A stretch of DNA of 35,031 nucleotides from DAIDAN01 sp049303335. Lineage in GTDB: Archaea > Aenigmatarchaeota > Aenigmatarchaeia > Aenigmatarchaeales > DAIDAN01. The DNA lies in contig JBAQNA010000007.1 of NCBI GenBank assembly GCA_049303335.1, forward strand, positions 1 through 35,031, in the 5' to 3' direction. Made by a program: the position numbers and the translations under genes. The first letter of the stretch is position 1; each line of letters opens with the position of its first letter. Below, in pieces: positions 1 to 7,296 of this stretch. The notes beneath the pieces were generated by a model. That model did no database searches. It was not told the origin of the DNA and saw nothing but the letters and a program-made list of their open reading frames with translations.

Positions 1-71
1 TGAGATGATTCTCAAGGCGCACATCTATAACTGCCTTGTTGGTTTGACAAAGTTCAGCTGAAAATTATTGG

Positions 72-452
72 ATGATTGATTTGTTGCAGACAAACTTATG
101 TTCAAGCATCATTTATGCGACAAAGCAATGGGAAGAAGATTGTATGACAAGACATGAGAAAAGAATGGTATCATTTGAGGGTGATGATGGAAAGACTCAT
201 CAAACTTATGAAGATGTTGAAGTTGTAGATATAGAAGTATGTGGTATAAAAACAGTAGGATATGTTCGTGATGCGCAGCGTATTGATTCTGATGGTTTTA
301 TAAAAACTGTAAGAGCTATTGATGTGCCACTAACAAAATCAATATACAGCGGGGAAATAAAAACTGTTGAAGTATCATCTGATAAATTAGAAAAGATAAG
401 AGTTAAGAAAGATGGTTCGTTAGTGTTTAACGATATTGAAATAATAAGATAA
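72..452 (+). CDS. Hypothetical protein, AT-rich
   Basis: This is an open frame of 126 codons that I do not recognise. The first methionine gives a short N-terminal stretch with two cysteines. A second candidate start is the ATG at 144 (protein beginning MTRHEKRM), which would give about 102 residues. The rest is polar, with many alternating V/I/K/D residues such as VEVVDIEVCG and VKKDGSLVFNDIEIIR. That suggests a small beta-rich fold without membrane segments. Base composition is richer in A and T than the EF-1A gene next to it, as for several other unknown genes here. It converges on EF-1A. Confidence 0.55.
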   Translation: MIDLLQTNLCSSIIYATKQWEEDCMTRHEKRMVSFEGDDGKTHQTYEDVEVVDIEVCGIKTVGYVRDAQRIDSDGFIKTVRAIDVPLTKSIYSGEIKTVEVSSDKLEKIRVKKDGSLVFNDIEIIR

Positions 453-530
453 ATCGTTTTTAAGATTTTTAAATAAAACTAAAAAATCCATTAGGAGGGA
501 ATGACCCCTCCCGTTTTCTAAATTCAGAAC

Positions 531-1814
531 TTACTTTGCGGGCGCAGTCGCCGGAACAACTTCCAGGCACACTCCTGCCGCAATCGTCTGTCCCATGTCA
601 CGCACAGCGAAGCGCGCGAGCTCCGGGAAGTTCTTGTTGCTCTCAATCACGAAAGGTTTCTGCGGAACGCACTTTATTATTGCGGCATCGCCGGTCTTGA
701 TGAAGTCAGGGTTCTCCTGCAGAACCGCGCCGGTCTTCGGGTCAATCTTCTTCATTATCTCCACAACCTTGCAGGCAACCTGCGCAGTGTGGGCATGAAA
801 TACTGGAGTGTACCCCTTTGTCATAACGGACGGGTGGTTCAGCACGATTATCTGCGCAGTAAACTCTTTTGCCACCGTAGGCGGGTTGTTTACAGGCCCC
901 GCGACGTCTCCTCTCTTCACGTCAGTCTTGCCTATTCCGCGGACAGAGAAGCCTACGTTGTCTCCAGGCCTTGCCTCGGTAACCTGCTCGTGGTGCATCT
1001 CTATTGTCTTGACCTCGCCTTTCACGCCCGCAGGCATAAAGACGAGAGTGTCGTTGACTTTCAGGATGCCGGTGTCAACCCTGCCGACAGGCACGGTTCC
1101 TATTCCTGTTATCGTGTAAACGTCCTGTATTGGCAGGCGCAGAGGCTTGTCAATCGGCTGCTTTGACGGGTTAAGCATATCGAGAGCTTCAGTCAAAATC
1201 GGCCCTGTGTACCAAGGCATCTTGTCCGACTTTTTTGCTACGTTGTCGCCGACGAATCCTGAAATCGGGATGAAGTGTATTTTTGTTATATCGTATCCTA
1301 CGCTTTTCAAAAGTTTCTCCAGCTCGGCTTTCGTGGCGTCGTATTTCGCCTTGTCATAGTTAACGGAATCCATCTTGTTTACCGCGACTATCATCTGCTG
1401 GACGCCGAGAACTTTCACAAGAAAGATGTGCTCCTTTGTCTGCTCCTGAATTCCCTCTTTCGCGGAACAGACGAGGATGACGGCATCAGCCTGCGAAGCT
1501 CCAGTTATCATGTTCTTCACGAAGTCCCTGTGCCCGGGCGCGTCGATTATCGTGAAATAATATTTTGGTGTGTCGAATCTCTGGTGCATGATGTCGATTG
1601 TCACTCCTCTCTCCCTCTCCTCCTTCAGCTTGTCCATGACGAAGGCAAACTCGAACGTCTCCTTTTTCTTTTCCTTTGCCTCCTCCTTGAGCTTTCTCAT
1701 CGCCTCTTCCGAGACGTTGCCGGTGTCGTAAAGCAGCCTTCCTACGAGAGTTGATTTCCCGTGGTCAACGTGCCCTATTGTCATAAGATTCAAGTGCGGT
1801 TTCGCAGCAGCCAT
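531..1814 (-). CDS. tuf: Translation elongation factor EF-1A (aEF1A)
   Basis: EF-1A is the GTPase that brings aminoacyl-tRNA to the ribosomal A site. The 427-residue protein has the usual family length. The G domain comes first: P-loop GHVDHGKS at residues 14-21, switch region RGVTID near 69-74, DAPGH near 91-95 and NKMD near 146-149. The beta-barrel domains II and III follow, ending in PATAPAK. The start is firm: ATG lies 5 bases after a strong Shine-Dalgarno, AAAAGGTGAT. A TATA element lies about 100 bases upstream, leaving a leader of roughly 75 bases. It stands alone, without S12, S7 or S10 beside it in the window. Confidence 0.98.
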   Translation of the reverse strand: MAAAKPHLNLMTIGHVDHGKSTLVGRLLYDTGNVSEEAMRKLKEEAKEKKKETFEFAFVMDKLKEERERGVTIDIMHQRFDTPKYYFTIIDAPGHRDFVKNMITGASQADAVILVCSAKEGIQEQTKEHIFLVKVLGVQQMIVAVNKMDSVNYDKAKYDATKAELEKLLKSVGYDITKIHFIPISGFVGDNVAKKSDKMPWYTGPILTEALDMLNPSKQPIDKPLRLPIQDVYTITGIGTVPVGRVDTGILKVNDTLVFMPAGVKGEVKTIEMHHEQVTEARPGDNVGFSVRGIGKTDVKRGDVAGPVNNPPTVAKEFTAQIIVLNHPSVMTKGYTPVFHAHTAQVACKVVEIMKKIDPKTGAVLQENPDFIKTGDAAIIKCVPQKPFVIESNKNFPELARFAVRDMGQTIAAGVCLEVVPATAPAK

Positions 1815-1913
1815 TCAAATCACCTTTTAATTTTAAATTTTTTTATTATTTTTAGGCAAATCAGACCGAAAATCTTTTCGTCGATTACCGTTCTTTTATT
1901 ATCCTTTGAAAGC

Positions 1914-1924
1914 TATTTAAAGGT
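1914..1924 (-). promoter_or_regulatory. BRE/TATA promoter of EF-1A
   Basis: Read on the minus strand this is CCTTTAAATA, a typical archaeal BRE plus TATA box. Transcription would start near 1890. Confidence 0.7.
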
Positions 1925-1976
1925 TTCTGAAAGAAAATGAAATTATTCCCGGAGAAATAAAACTCAATCAGGCGCT

Positions 1977-2546
1977 TCAGTATTCATCCTCCCGCTTCGG
2001 CGGGCCGATTACGAAGGCGCGGTAGCGCTCGTCGTCGTTCTCGATCTCCTCGATTATCCTCTTGATTATCATCCCCTTCGGGTCCTGCAGGAGCTTTATC
2101 CTTGCCTTGACATCGTCAAAGCTCTTGAACGCGCCTTTCTTCCTTTCCGCGATTATGTCCCACATGTGCTTTTTTCCGACGGCAGGCAAAAGCTCGAGCT
2201 GGTGCATTCTTGTGGTAAGGGAATCCGCCTTGTTGAAGAAGTCCACGAACCTCTGCTCGTTCTTGTTCACTATGCTTTCGACTATCGCGGGCAGCTCAGC
2301 CCTCGCGAACGCGGTGAGCCTGTTCGCGCCTATCCTGCCGCGTATGTGGTCCACGTTCTCGCGCTTGCCCTCGCCGATGTAGAGCTCGTCCCCGAGCTTC
2401 GCGGTCAGGTCCTGGCGAAGCACGACTTCCAGCAGCGAGAAGTAGTTCTTCCCGATAACCTGCGCCACGGGCTCCGGCCTCCTGTCGTTCGGGTGCCCGT
2501 GCTGCAAAAAATCCAAGACAATCACGACGTCGTCTCTCATAACCAT
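1977..2546 (-). CDS. DUF655 family protein (OB-fold/HhH, RNA-associated)
   Basis: This 189-residue protein matches the archaeal DUF655 family, thought to bind nucleic acid through an OB-like N-terminal part and a helix-hairpin-helix C-terminal part. Visible signatures are the N-terminal DDVVIVLDFLQHGHPNDRR, then YIGEGKRENVDHIRGRI, and the helical LELLPAVGKKHMWDIIAERK near residue 120. The start was set at the ATG at 2546, just after AGTGATAATT, because an upstream in-frame codon lies inside the Shine-Dalgarno. In archaea this gene commonly follows L21e and rpoF, as here. Its own TATA element lies in the 100-base gap upstream. The molecular function is not established. Confidence 0.9.
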   Translation of the reverse strand: MVMRDDVVIVLDFLQHGHPNDRRPEPVAQVIGKNYFSLLEVVLRQDLTAKLGDELYIGEGKRENVDHIRGRIGANRLTAFARAELPAIVESIVNKNEQRFVDFFNKADSLTTRMHQLELLPAVGKKHMWDIIAERKKGAFKSFDDVKARIKLLQDPKGMIIKRIIEEIENDDERYRAFVIGPPKREDEY

Positions 2547-2607
2547 AATTATCACTTTATACCTTTTGTTTCGTTTGCTGTTAATTCTTCGGCGTTGCAG
2601 GCTTTTT

Positions 2608-2617
2608 AATCTTTCAG
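2608..2617 (-). promoter_or_regulatory. Putative TATA promoter of the DUF655 gene
   Basis: Minus-strand GATTAAAAAGCC in the rpoF-DUF655 gap places a start near 2583, about 35 bases before the coding start. Confidence 0.45.
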
Positions 2618-2656
2618 AGAGTATTTGATTTTGCTGTCTTCAGGAATCGCGCGGCC

Positions 2657-2983
2657 TTATTTGTATTTCTTCACGATTTCGATTATTTTTGAAATCTCTT
2701 CCTCCTTCAGAGAAAAGCGCTCGCGCGCAAAAATCATCCTGACTTCGTCCGGATTCTTTGGCAGGATGTTCACTATCATCGCCAGCGTTTCGCTGCTCAT
2801 CCGCAGGACCGCGGATATCTCGTCTATCATTTTTTTCGCGTCCGCGCCGGCGAGCCTCGTGTGCTTTTTCAGGTGCTCGACAGCTATCTTCTGCTCGTAT
2901 CCGAGCTCCCCGGATTTCTCGCGCTGCTCGAGAATCTCCTTCGCCTCTGCCATCGAAATCGACTTTATGTCGGAAACTTTCAT
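2657..2983 (-). CDS. rpoF: DNA-directed RNA polymerase subunit F (Rpb4)
   Basis: RpoF forms the stalk of archaeal RNA polymerase with RpoE (Rpb7). The 108-residue protein has the expected size and fold pattern: a short N-terminal tip (MKVSDIKSISMAEAKEIL), a helix rich in E and K, then an HRDC-like helical tail carrying LPKNPDEVRMIFARER, which is typical of archaeal Rpb4. The ATG at 2983 was chosen because the in-frame GTG nine bases upstream lies within the Shine-Dalgarno CGGTGA. It sits in the conserved L21e-rpoF-DUF655 order, separated from L21e by one small unknown gene. Confidence 0.92.
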   Translation of the reverse strand: MKVSDIKSISMAEAKEILEQREKSGELGYEQKIAVEHLKKHTRLAGADAKKMIDEISAVLRMSSETLAMIVNILPKNPDEVRMIFARERFSLKEEEISKIIEIVKKYK

Positions 2984-3019
2984 TTGGTTCACCGCTTGTT
3001 TTATAAAATTTTTACGTTT

Positions 3020-3241
3020 TCAAATGCTTGTAAAATATGATTTTTCATTAGGATGATACTTTTCTCCTATATATTTTTGAATTCCCGCATCGATAATTCT
3101 TCCTGTTCCATTAGGATATTTTTCAATATAAAAAAAAGTAGTCTCTTCTTTTAAAAGTCTTTCTCTTATTGCTTTTTCACCGCCTTCTACTATGTTTGCG
3201 AGAAACTTTATTCGAGCTTCAATAATTTCGTTTTTTTTCAT
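3020..3241 (-). CDS. Small hypothetical protein inserted between L21e and rpoF
   Basis: This is a 73-residue protein of unknown function. It starts 8 bases after the L21e stop with a good Shine-Dalgarno (TAGGTGG), so it is probably translated from the L21e message. The N-terminal half looks helical (NEIIEARIKFLANIVEGGEKAIRERLL). The C-terminal half has aromatic and glycine residues (FFYIEKYPNGTGRIIDAG). The gene is clearly more A/T-rich than L21e and rpoF. These two are usually adjacent in archaea, so this looks like an insertion into a conserved operon. Confidence 0.7.
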   Translation of the reverse strand: MKKNEIIEARIKFLANIVEGGEKAIRERLLKEETTFFYIEKYPNGTGRIIDAGIQKYIGEKYHPNEKSYFTSI

Positions 3242-3249
3242 TTTACCAC

Positions 3250-3534
3250 CTAATGTACAGCTTTCAAATGCTCCGGCTTCGCGATGACTTTCTTCAGTTT
3301 GTCACCGTCCTTTATCTGCACGATGTAGGCCGCGCCGCGCCGCTCGAGAATCGAGCCCGTGAGCCCGTAGAACCTGCGGAACGGGATGCTTGCGGACGAG
3401 GAGTTTATCTTTATTGCCACGCTGTCGCCGACCGAGAACTGCTTGAGCATATCGTTTACGGTGAACTTGTCGTTCTGGCTTCGCCTGAACTTCTCGCGCG
3501 TTCTTCGGTGCGGACCCTTCGATTTGACTACCAT
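3250..3534 (-). CDS. rpl21e: Large ribosomal subunit protein L21e
   Basis: This is a 94-residue 50S protein. The basic N-terminus MVVKSKGPHRRTREKFRR and the SH3-like core with FSVGDSVAIKIN, FRRFYGLTGSI and AYIVQIKDGDKLKKVIAKPEHLKAV are the family signature. The start at 3534 agrees with the usual short basic N-terminus. The ATG nine bases upstream lies inside the Shine-Dalgarno-like GAGATGAT. Pus10 lies upstream and RpoF downstream, a common archaeal arrangement. Confidence 0.95.
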   Translation of the reverse strand: MVVKSKGPHRRTREKFRRSQNDKFTVNDMLKQFSVGDSVAIKINSSSASIPFRRFYGLTGSILERRGAAYIVQIKDGDKLKKVIAKPEHLKAVH

Positions 3535-3587
3535 GAATATCATCTCTGATTGATTTTAGGGCTGTTGCTAAGAATTGGCAGTTAACG

Positions 3588-3597
3588 CTTATAAAGG
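3588..3597 (-). promoter_or_regulatory. BRE/TATA promoter of L21e
   Basis: Minus-strand CCTTTATAAG lies in the Pus10-L21e gap, with a predicted start near 3565. The L21e-unknown-rpoF unit may therefore be transcribed apart from Pus10. Confidence 0.6.
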
Positions 3598-3641
3598 TTG
3601 CCAGACCCTTTCTAAAACCAGAACTTCGCGCCGCACAAATC

Positions 3642-4883
3642 TCATATCTTTATCTGCTCGATTTTTATCACGTCCAGCTTCTCGCAGATCGCCTTCTGGC
3701 CGAGAACTTCGGAGACTGATGGTTTCGTCCTGCCGTCGTCGCTCGAAATCAGCTCCTTGATGTAAAGACCGGCCTCCGTTTTCACGATAAGCTCGAATTT
3801 CTTCTTCCCGAGCCATTTTGTCTTCAGCTCCTTGACCTCGCGCTTGCGCAGCAGGTTGCCGCGCCTGTGCAGCACGCGCTGCGGCGTTCTCTGGTTTATT
3901 ATTCCTATCAGCTGCTTCAGCTTCGCCAAATCAGTCTTCTTTATTTCCTTTTCAAGTTTGACAACAGCCTTGTAAGACTTGTCCGGCTTCGCCTCCTTCA
4001 CCTTCTGCACAACGTCCAGCTCCACTATTTTCAGGCCGCTCACGCGGACTTTCCTGCCGTTCACCAGCCTTTTCGCTTTCTCCAAGTCTATCTTCCTTTT
4101 CTTCGGCTTCAGCACCTCAAGAACGAAAGGCCGCCACGCGGTGCAGATTGCGTCAATATCCTCCCTTCCCGAGCCGTGAAGCTTTATGTCAAAGCCGTCA
4201 GCAGCCTTGAGAAGCGGCTTTCCTATTATCTCCTCCACCGACGTCTTGTATTTGTGCGGAGTTCCCCACTTGCTTTGCGGTATTCCGCGGACGAGCTTCT
4301 GGTAATAGCCGAAAACGTAAAGCGAATTTATTTGCAGGCTTATCTTGTTCTGCTCCAAGTCCAAAAGCACCGCTATGTCGGGCTTTTTCAGGTCTGCCTT
4401 CTTTCCCAAGGCGTTTTCCAGCCTGCGCCCGACCTCCCTGTTGATCTCCGCGCGAATCGGCTCGCAGAATTCTATGCCGATTTTCTCCCAAAGCTGTTCC
4501 TCCCTCTGCAGCAGGTCTGTGGAAATCTTCGTGCCTATGAGGAAAGTATCGAACTCTTGTTTGGAAAGCTTTTTTGCTGCGTTTTCCACCATTTTGTCTA
4601 TATGTTCGAAGAAATCGCCGCATATCGCGCAAACCCTTTTTTCAAAATCCTTTTTCGCGAGGTCCTTGTTGAACCTGAACCTGCATTGATGAAAGTTGTT
4701 CATATCGATTTTTGCCAGCGATTCCGCGGGAAATTCGTTCGAGTCGACTGCAAGCGCGAGCGCGTTCCGCAGCAGTTTCCCGCGCTCCGCGTTCGAAAAG
4801 CCCGAGAGAAGCTGGCCGAACTGCCTTCCGAGGCAGTGGTCGCACGCCGGCTGCTCGAGAATCTTGGCTACGCGGTTTAACAT
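3642..4883 (-). CDS. pus10: tRNA pseudouridine synthase Pus10
   Basis: Pus10 makes pseudouridine 54 and 55 in the T loop of archaeal tRNA. The protein has 413 residues. An N-terminal zinc-binding part has CDHC near residues 12-15 and CAIC near 91-94. A middle THUMP-like part follows. The C-terminal catalytic domain carries the HGSGREDID motif, whose last Asp is the expected catalytic residue, and YIKELISSDDGRTKPS near the end. The start is the ATG at 4883 after GTGATATC. The open frame runs about 75 bases further upstream but enters the promoter and 5S region. A TATA element at 4912-4923 supports this start. Confidence 0.93.
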   Translation of the reverse strand: MLNRVAKILEQPACDHCLGRQFGQLLSGFSNAERGKLLRNALALAVDSNEFPAESLAKIDMNNFHQCRFRFNKDLAKKDFEKRVCAICGDFFEHIDKMVENAAKKLSKQEFDTFLIGTKISTDLLQREEQLWEKIGIEFCEPIRAEINREVGRRLENALGKKADLKKPDIAVLLDLEQNKISLQINSLYVFGYYQKLVRGIPQSKWGTPHKYKTSVEEIIGKPLLKAADGFDIKLHGSGREDIDAICTAWRPFVLEVLKPKKRKIDLEKAKRLVNGRKVRVSGLKIVELDVVQKVKEAKPDKSYKAVVKLEKEIKKTDLAKLKQLIGIINQRTPQRVLHRRGNLLRKREVKELKTKWLGKKKFELIVKTEAGLYIKELISSDDGRTKPSVSEVLGQKAICEKLDVIKIEQIKI

Positions 4884-4911
4884 GATATCACAAAGAGAAA
4901 ATCGTTTTCGA

Positions 4912-4923
4912 GATTTATAAAGA
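4912..4923 (-). promoter_or_regulatory. TATA promoter of Pus10
   Basis: Minus-strand TCTTTATAAATC lies between the 5S rRNA 3' end and Pus10. The predicted start is just upstream of the Shine-Dalgarno. Confidence 0.6.
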
Positions 4924-4934
4924 GCCGTCCGCAG

Positions 4935-4947
4935 CAGAAAAAATAAA
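4935..4947 (-). terminator. T-rich terminator after 5S rRNA
   Basis: The minus strand reads TTTATTTTTTCTG directly after the 5S 3' end, matching the oligo-T termination used by archaeal polymerase. Confidence 0.55.
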
Positions 4948-4948
4948 G

Positions 4949-5123
4949 TGGTTGCCAACGTCTTCGCCTTCCCGTTTGTTCAACAGTACAAACGAAATCG
5001 ATGCGCCGATTCACTGCCGTGTTCGAACTCCCCAGCCAATTTCTCATTAAATTTTTGTTTTCTTTTCCAAAAGAAAAGGGCTTATGGGAACGGGTCTTGC
5101 CGGCGCTCTTTGATCGGCAACCA
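4949..5123 (-). rRNA. rrf: 5S ribosomal RNA interrupted by a 56-nt insertion
   Basis: The minus strand has all landmarks of a 5S rRNA. The ends pair perfectly over 8 bp (TGGTTGCC with GGCAACCA). Helix II is GCGCCG/CGGCGC. Helix III is ACCCGT with ACGG-CA-GT, including the conserved two-base bulge. The 3' domain has the archaeal landmarks CGAT, GTACTG and GGGAA, with UUCG and UUUGU stems. Loop C should be 13 nt of the form TCCCATnnCGAAC; here TCCCAT and TTCGAAC are separated by 56 nt. Without that insertion the RNA is 119 nt, the normal 5S length. A BRE/TATA element lies 25 bases upstream and a T-rich run follows the 3' end. No 16S or 23S gene is nearby, so this is an unlinked 5S. Confidence 0.9.
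5028..5083 (-). other. Putative intron/insertion in 5S rRNA loop C
   Basis: On the minus strand, TCCC (5089-5086) pairs with GGGG (5033-5030), one pair being G-U. This 4-bp helix has a 3-nt bulge ATA (5085-5083) on one strand and AGT (5029-5027) on the other. The inner helix is AGCC (5082-5079) with GGCT (5037-5034). Archaeal splicing endonuclease cuts after the second bulge base. Applied here, that gives exons ending TCCCAT and beginning TTCGAAC, exactly a normal loop C. The insert also holds a strong hairpin, TTTTCTTTT with AAAAGAAAA (5077-5058). The outer exon helix is weak, so a retained insertion, like the long one known in Halococcus 5S, remains possible. Confidence 0.7.
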
Positions 5124-5144
5124 GTTTTCTCTTGACCGTGAAGT

Positions 5145-5154
5145 TATTTAAAGG
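5145..5154 (-). promoter_or_regulatory. BRE/TATA promoter of 5S rRNA
   Basis: Minus-strand CCTTTAAATA, centred about 26 bases before the 5S 5' end, is ideal archaeal spacing. Confidence 0.8.
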
Positions 5155-5246
5155 TTTTGCGATACGCGATATTGGCGAACTGAAAAACAAGAACGCCATT
5201 TTAAGCGTTTTTGCGGCGGCTGAAGAGCCGTTCCGGATTGGGAAAT

Positions 5247-5420
5247 TCAATCCTTAATGGCGGTTTTTTCCTGCTTCATCTTCGCCTTCCTCCTCCACTC
5301 GCCCCACTTGTCGTCAGGCGAGAACCGCAGCGGGTGCGGGCTTGTCGTGGTCGAGCCGCATTTTCTGCAAACCTCTTTCAGCGTGTAAATCCCGCATTTT
5401 TCGCACTTTCGGATTTTCAT
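5247..5420 (-). CDS. nop10: H/ACA RNP protein Nop10
   Basis: Nop10 is the small zinc protein of the H/ACA pseudouridylation complex (Cbf5, Gar1, L7Ae, Nop10). The 57-residue protein has the zinc ribbon MKIRKCEKCGIYTLKEVCRKCG with cysteines 6, 9, 18 and 21. It then has the signature region PHPLRFSPDDKWGEWRR, which contacts Cbf5. The ATG at 5420 was chosen over an in-frame codon nine bases upstream, since family members begin directly with the zinc ribbon. It lies 5 bases after the TIM-barrel gene and ends a long run that begins with aIF2-alpha. aIF2-alpha and Nop10 are usually direct neighbours in archaea. Confidence 0.96.
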   Translation of the reverse strand: MKIRKCEKCGIYTLKEVCRKCGSTTTSPHPLRFSPDDKWGEWRRKAKMKQEKTAIKD

Positions 5421-5425
5421 ATGAA

Positions 5426-6226
5426 TCACAAAAACTTTTTAGAGTAATTCAATCCATTTTTGAAATCTCTTTCTACGACATCTCTTCCATTCGCCCCTCT
5501 ATGAAGTTCTATGAGAGTATAATTGCATTTTGTTCTTTTTACGGATTCTAAAATTTTCTCAAGCGGAAGATTTCCTTCGCCCAGAGAAAGATGGTCTGTT
5601 TCGGAAGAGACATCATGGAGATGCAAAACCAGCATATCTTTCCTGAAAGCTTTTATCCAATCGAATATCTTTTCGCTTTTTTCGCCTGCGGCTCTTGCTG
5701 CGTGCCCGACATCAAAGCAGAATTTCAGATTGTCATGCAAGAACGGCTTCAATTCCTTTATGTCGGAAAACATCTTTTTTGGATTGTTTTCTAATGTAAG
5801 TTGAATGTCATAGCTGTCGGCTGTTTTTGCTATTTGCGAAACGGAATGCCGCGCACTTTCAACAAACTCCTTTCTTATATCCGCGCATTTCCAAGTGGGG
5901 ACGTCCGTGGCAAGATGAAAATTAAAATAAAGCGACGCAAAATCCGCGGCGAATTCCATTGAATCGGAAAAGACCTTCATCGATGCTTCATAAATATCTT
6001 TTCGCGGATAGCATAAGTCAACGCCCCCCAAAGGCGCGTGAAATGCTATGTCAAGATTATAATTCCTTTTTAAGTTCATCAGAAACATTTTCTCGCTCTC
6101 CGAAAGCTTTTCAGGCCAGGGATAATTCAGCGAGAACTCCACGTAATCGAATCCGAGCTTTCTTGCTATTTCAGCGTGCTTCCTGATGCTTCCATCGCCG
6201 TACCAAAAAGGATATCCGAATTTCAT
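5426..6226 (-). CDS. Sugar phosphate isomerase/epimerase-like TIM-barrel protein
   Basis: This 266-residue protein is of the xylose isomerase-like TIM-barrel superfamily, which includes AP endonuclease IV and sugar epimerases. Supporting stretches are KLGFDYVEFSLNYP near the start, DIAFHAPLGGVDLCYP, FNFHLATD, LTLENNPKK (a metal-site Glu), FCFDVGHAARA (Asp and His) and LVLHLHDVSSETDHLSLGEG. These are the strand-end metal ligands typical of the family. The substrate cannot be told. The ATG overlaps the stop of the upstream membrane-protein gene as ATGA, so translation is probably coupled. Confidence 0.82.
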   Translation of the reverse strand: MKFGYPFWYGDGSIRKHAEIARKLGFDYVEFSLNYPWPEKLSESEKMFLMNLKRNYNLDIAFHAPLGGVDLCYPRKDIYEASMKVFSDSMEFAADFASLYFNFHLATDVPTWKCADIRKEFVESARHSVSQIAKTADSYDIQLTLENNPKKMFSDIKELKPFLHDNLKFCFDVGHAARAAGEKSEKIFDWIKAFRKDMLVLHLHDVSSETDHLSLGEGNLPLEKILESVKRTKCNYTLIELHRGANGRDVVERDFKNGLNYSKKFL

Positions 6227-6756
6227 TTCTTATCGCCAAACAAGCTTTCTTTTTTAATCAGATAAATATACACAAACAGCGCGATTCCGGCAACAGCTAC
6301 AATGTTCCAGAACTGCTGCAGTCCCAAAAAGACGAGGGACGGGCGCCATTCCAGCGGGTAAAAAAGCGCGAGCGCGTCGGCGCCGCCGTGAAAAAACAGG
6401 TCAACGAAAAGGTGCGCCAATGTTCCGAGAACGGAGGAGATGAATATTGTTTCCGCGCTTATTTTTTTCTTGAATATTCGCGCCCTGTTTACAAACATAA
6501 AAAATGCCACGATTCCCAACCCAATTAGAACGGCGCCAAGAAACGAGTGCAGCAAAAAATGCGAAGGATAGCCCGCTGCGCAGGTTGTAAATTCGCTTCC
6601 GACAAAGGCGGCGCAGCTTTTGTAAGCGGCGGAAATAAAATACAAACCTTCCAAATCCGGAAGCATCGCGCCGAGAAAAAATGCCGGAATATCCAGTTTC
6701 TTTCTGACAGGCGCGGCCAGCACGAATCCTGCGAACGGATGCAAAAACGTGAGCAT
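6223..6756 (-). CDS. Membrane protein, DUF4184/YdjM-like predicted metal-dependent hydrolase
   Basis: This 177-residue protein has about five hydrophobic segments. It resembles the membrane-bound family related to YdjM and DUF4184: HPFAGFVLAAPVRKK near the start, GAMLPDLEGL, SHFLLHSFLGAVLIG and GTLAHLFVDLFFHGGADAL. The conserved His and Asp residues (PDLEG, HFLLHS, HLFVDLFFH) suggest a metal site in the membrane. The start at 6756 follows GGTTGATTTTT. The upstream in-frame codon lies in the Shine-Dalgarno. It follows the Nudix stop by only 5 bases. The role is unknown. Confidence 0.75.
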   Translation of the reverse strand: MLTFLHPFAGFVLAAPVRKKLDIPAFFLGAMLPDLEGLYFISAAYKSCAAFVGSEFTTCAAGYPSHFLLHSFLGAVLIGLGIVAFFMFVNRARIFKKKISAETIFISSVLGTLAHLFVDLFFHGGADALALFYPLEWRPSLVFLGLQQFWNIVAVAGIALFVYIYLIKKESLFGDKK

Positions 6757-6761
6757 AAAAA

Positions 6762-7286
6762 TCAACCATTCTTGTAAAACTGCTCAAAGACTTTTCTGAA
6801 GCCCCTGCCGAAATTTTCAGGGCTTTCGGAAACCAGCTTTTCTATTTGTCCTATGCTGAAAAATTTTATGGACTCAACTTCATATTTATCAATCTTGAAA
6901 TCCTTTATTTTAAAATCTTTTCTTGTTTTAAAGATTTCCAGAAATACGTTATTTCTTAATCCGTCCCATTTGGCATCGCGCCTTAATTTCGCTATCTCCT
7001 TCAAATCATTTTTCTTAAGTCCTATTCCTATCTCTTCCTTTGTTTCCCGAATTGCGCCCTGCAAATAATTCTCGGTTGTGGAAAAATGCCCTGCCGCGGA
7101 AAACCCGTATCTTCCGTTGTCCTTCCTTTTTTGCAGGAGAATTTCATTTTTCTTGTTAAAGACTATTACGGCTATTTCCCTGTGTAACAGTCCTTTTTTG
7201 TGAACGTTTTCCCGCGTGTCTGTTCCGACAACGCTGTCGTTCTCGTCAACAACGGCAACAAGTTCGTCGGGATTGTGTGCGATCAT
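6762..7286 (-). CDS. Nudix hydrolase (IPP isomerase-like subgroup)
   Basis: This 174-residue protein has a complete Nudix box at residues 66-88: G, five residues, E72, seven residues, R80-E81, then E84-E85-x-G87. It starts with DELVAVVDENDSVVGTDTRENVHKKGLLHREIAVIVFN, the N-terminal pattern shared by isopentenyl-diphosphate isomerase type 1 and its Nudix relatives such as YfcD. The IPP isomerase active-site cysteine is not evident, so hydrolysis of a nucleotide-type substrate is more likely. The ATG at 7286 was chosen. Longer frames overlap the upstream GNAT gene. Confidence 0.85.
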   Translation of the reverse strand: MIAHNPDELVAVVDENDSVVGTDTRENVHKKGLLHREIAVIVFNKKNEILLQKRKDNGRYGFSAAGHFSTTENYLQGAIRETKEEIGIGLKKNDLKEIAKLRRDAKWDGLRNNVFLEIFKTRKDFKIKDFKIDKYEVESIKFFSIGQIEKLVSESPENFGRGFRKVFEQFYKNG

Positions 7287-7296
7287 AAAAATCATC

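Noticed and set aside
1..70. Box C/D guide RNA suggested by ATGATT and a CTGA near position 60
   Set aside because: The first box does not match the C consensus and the sequence is cut by the window edge; there is not enough to call it.
867..4845. Several long open frames antisense to EF-1A, DUF655 and Pus10
   Set aside because: They mirror strongly coding sequence, lack recognisable domains and have no start signals.
4884..4958. N-terminal extension of Pus10
   Set aside because: The 25 extra codons would cover the TATA box and the end of the 5S gene; the zinc-binding N-terminus starts at the ATG at 4883.
4949..5123. A tRNA gene on the minus strand, suggested by the 7-8 bp end pairing and TTCGAAC
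   Set aside because: The bases around TTCGAAC cannot form a T stem, whereas helices I-III, GTACTG and GGGAA fit 5S rRNA throughout.
6762..7286. Isopentenyl-diphosphate isomerase (idi)
   Set aside because: The N-terminal resemblance is good, but the active-site cysteine and the later glutamates of Idi are not apparent; a Nudix hydrolase call is safer.
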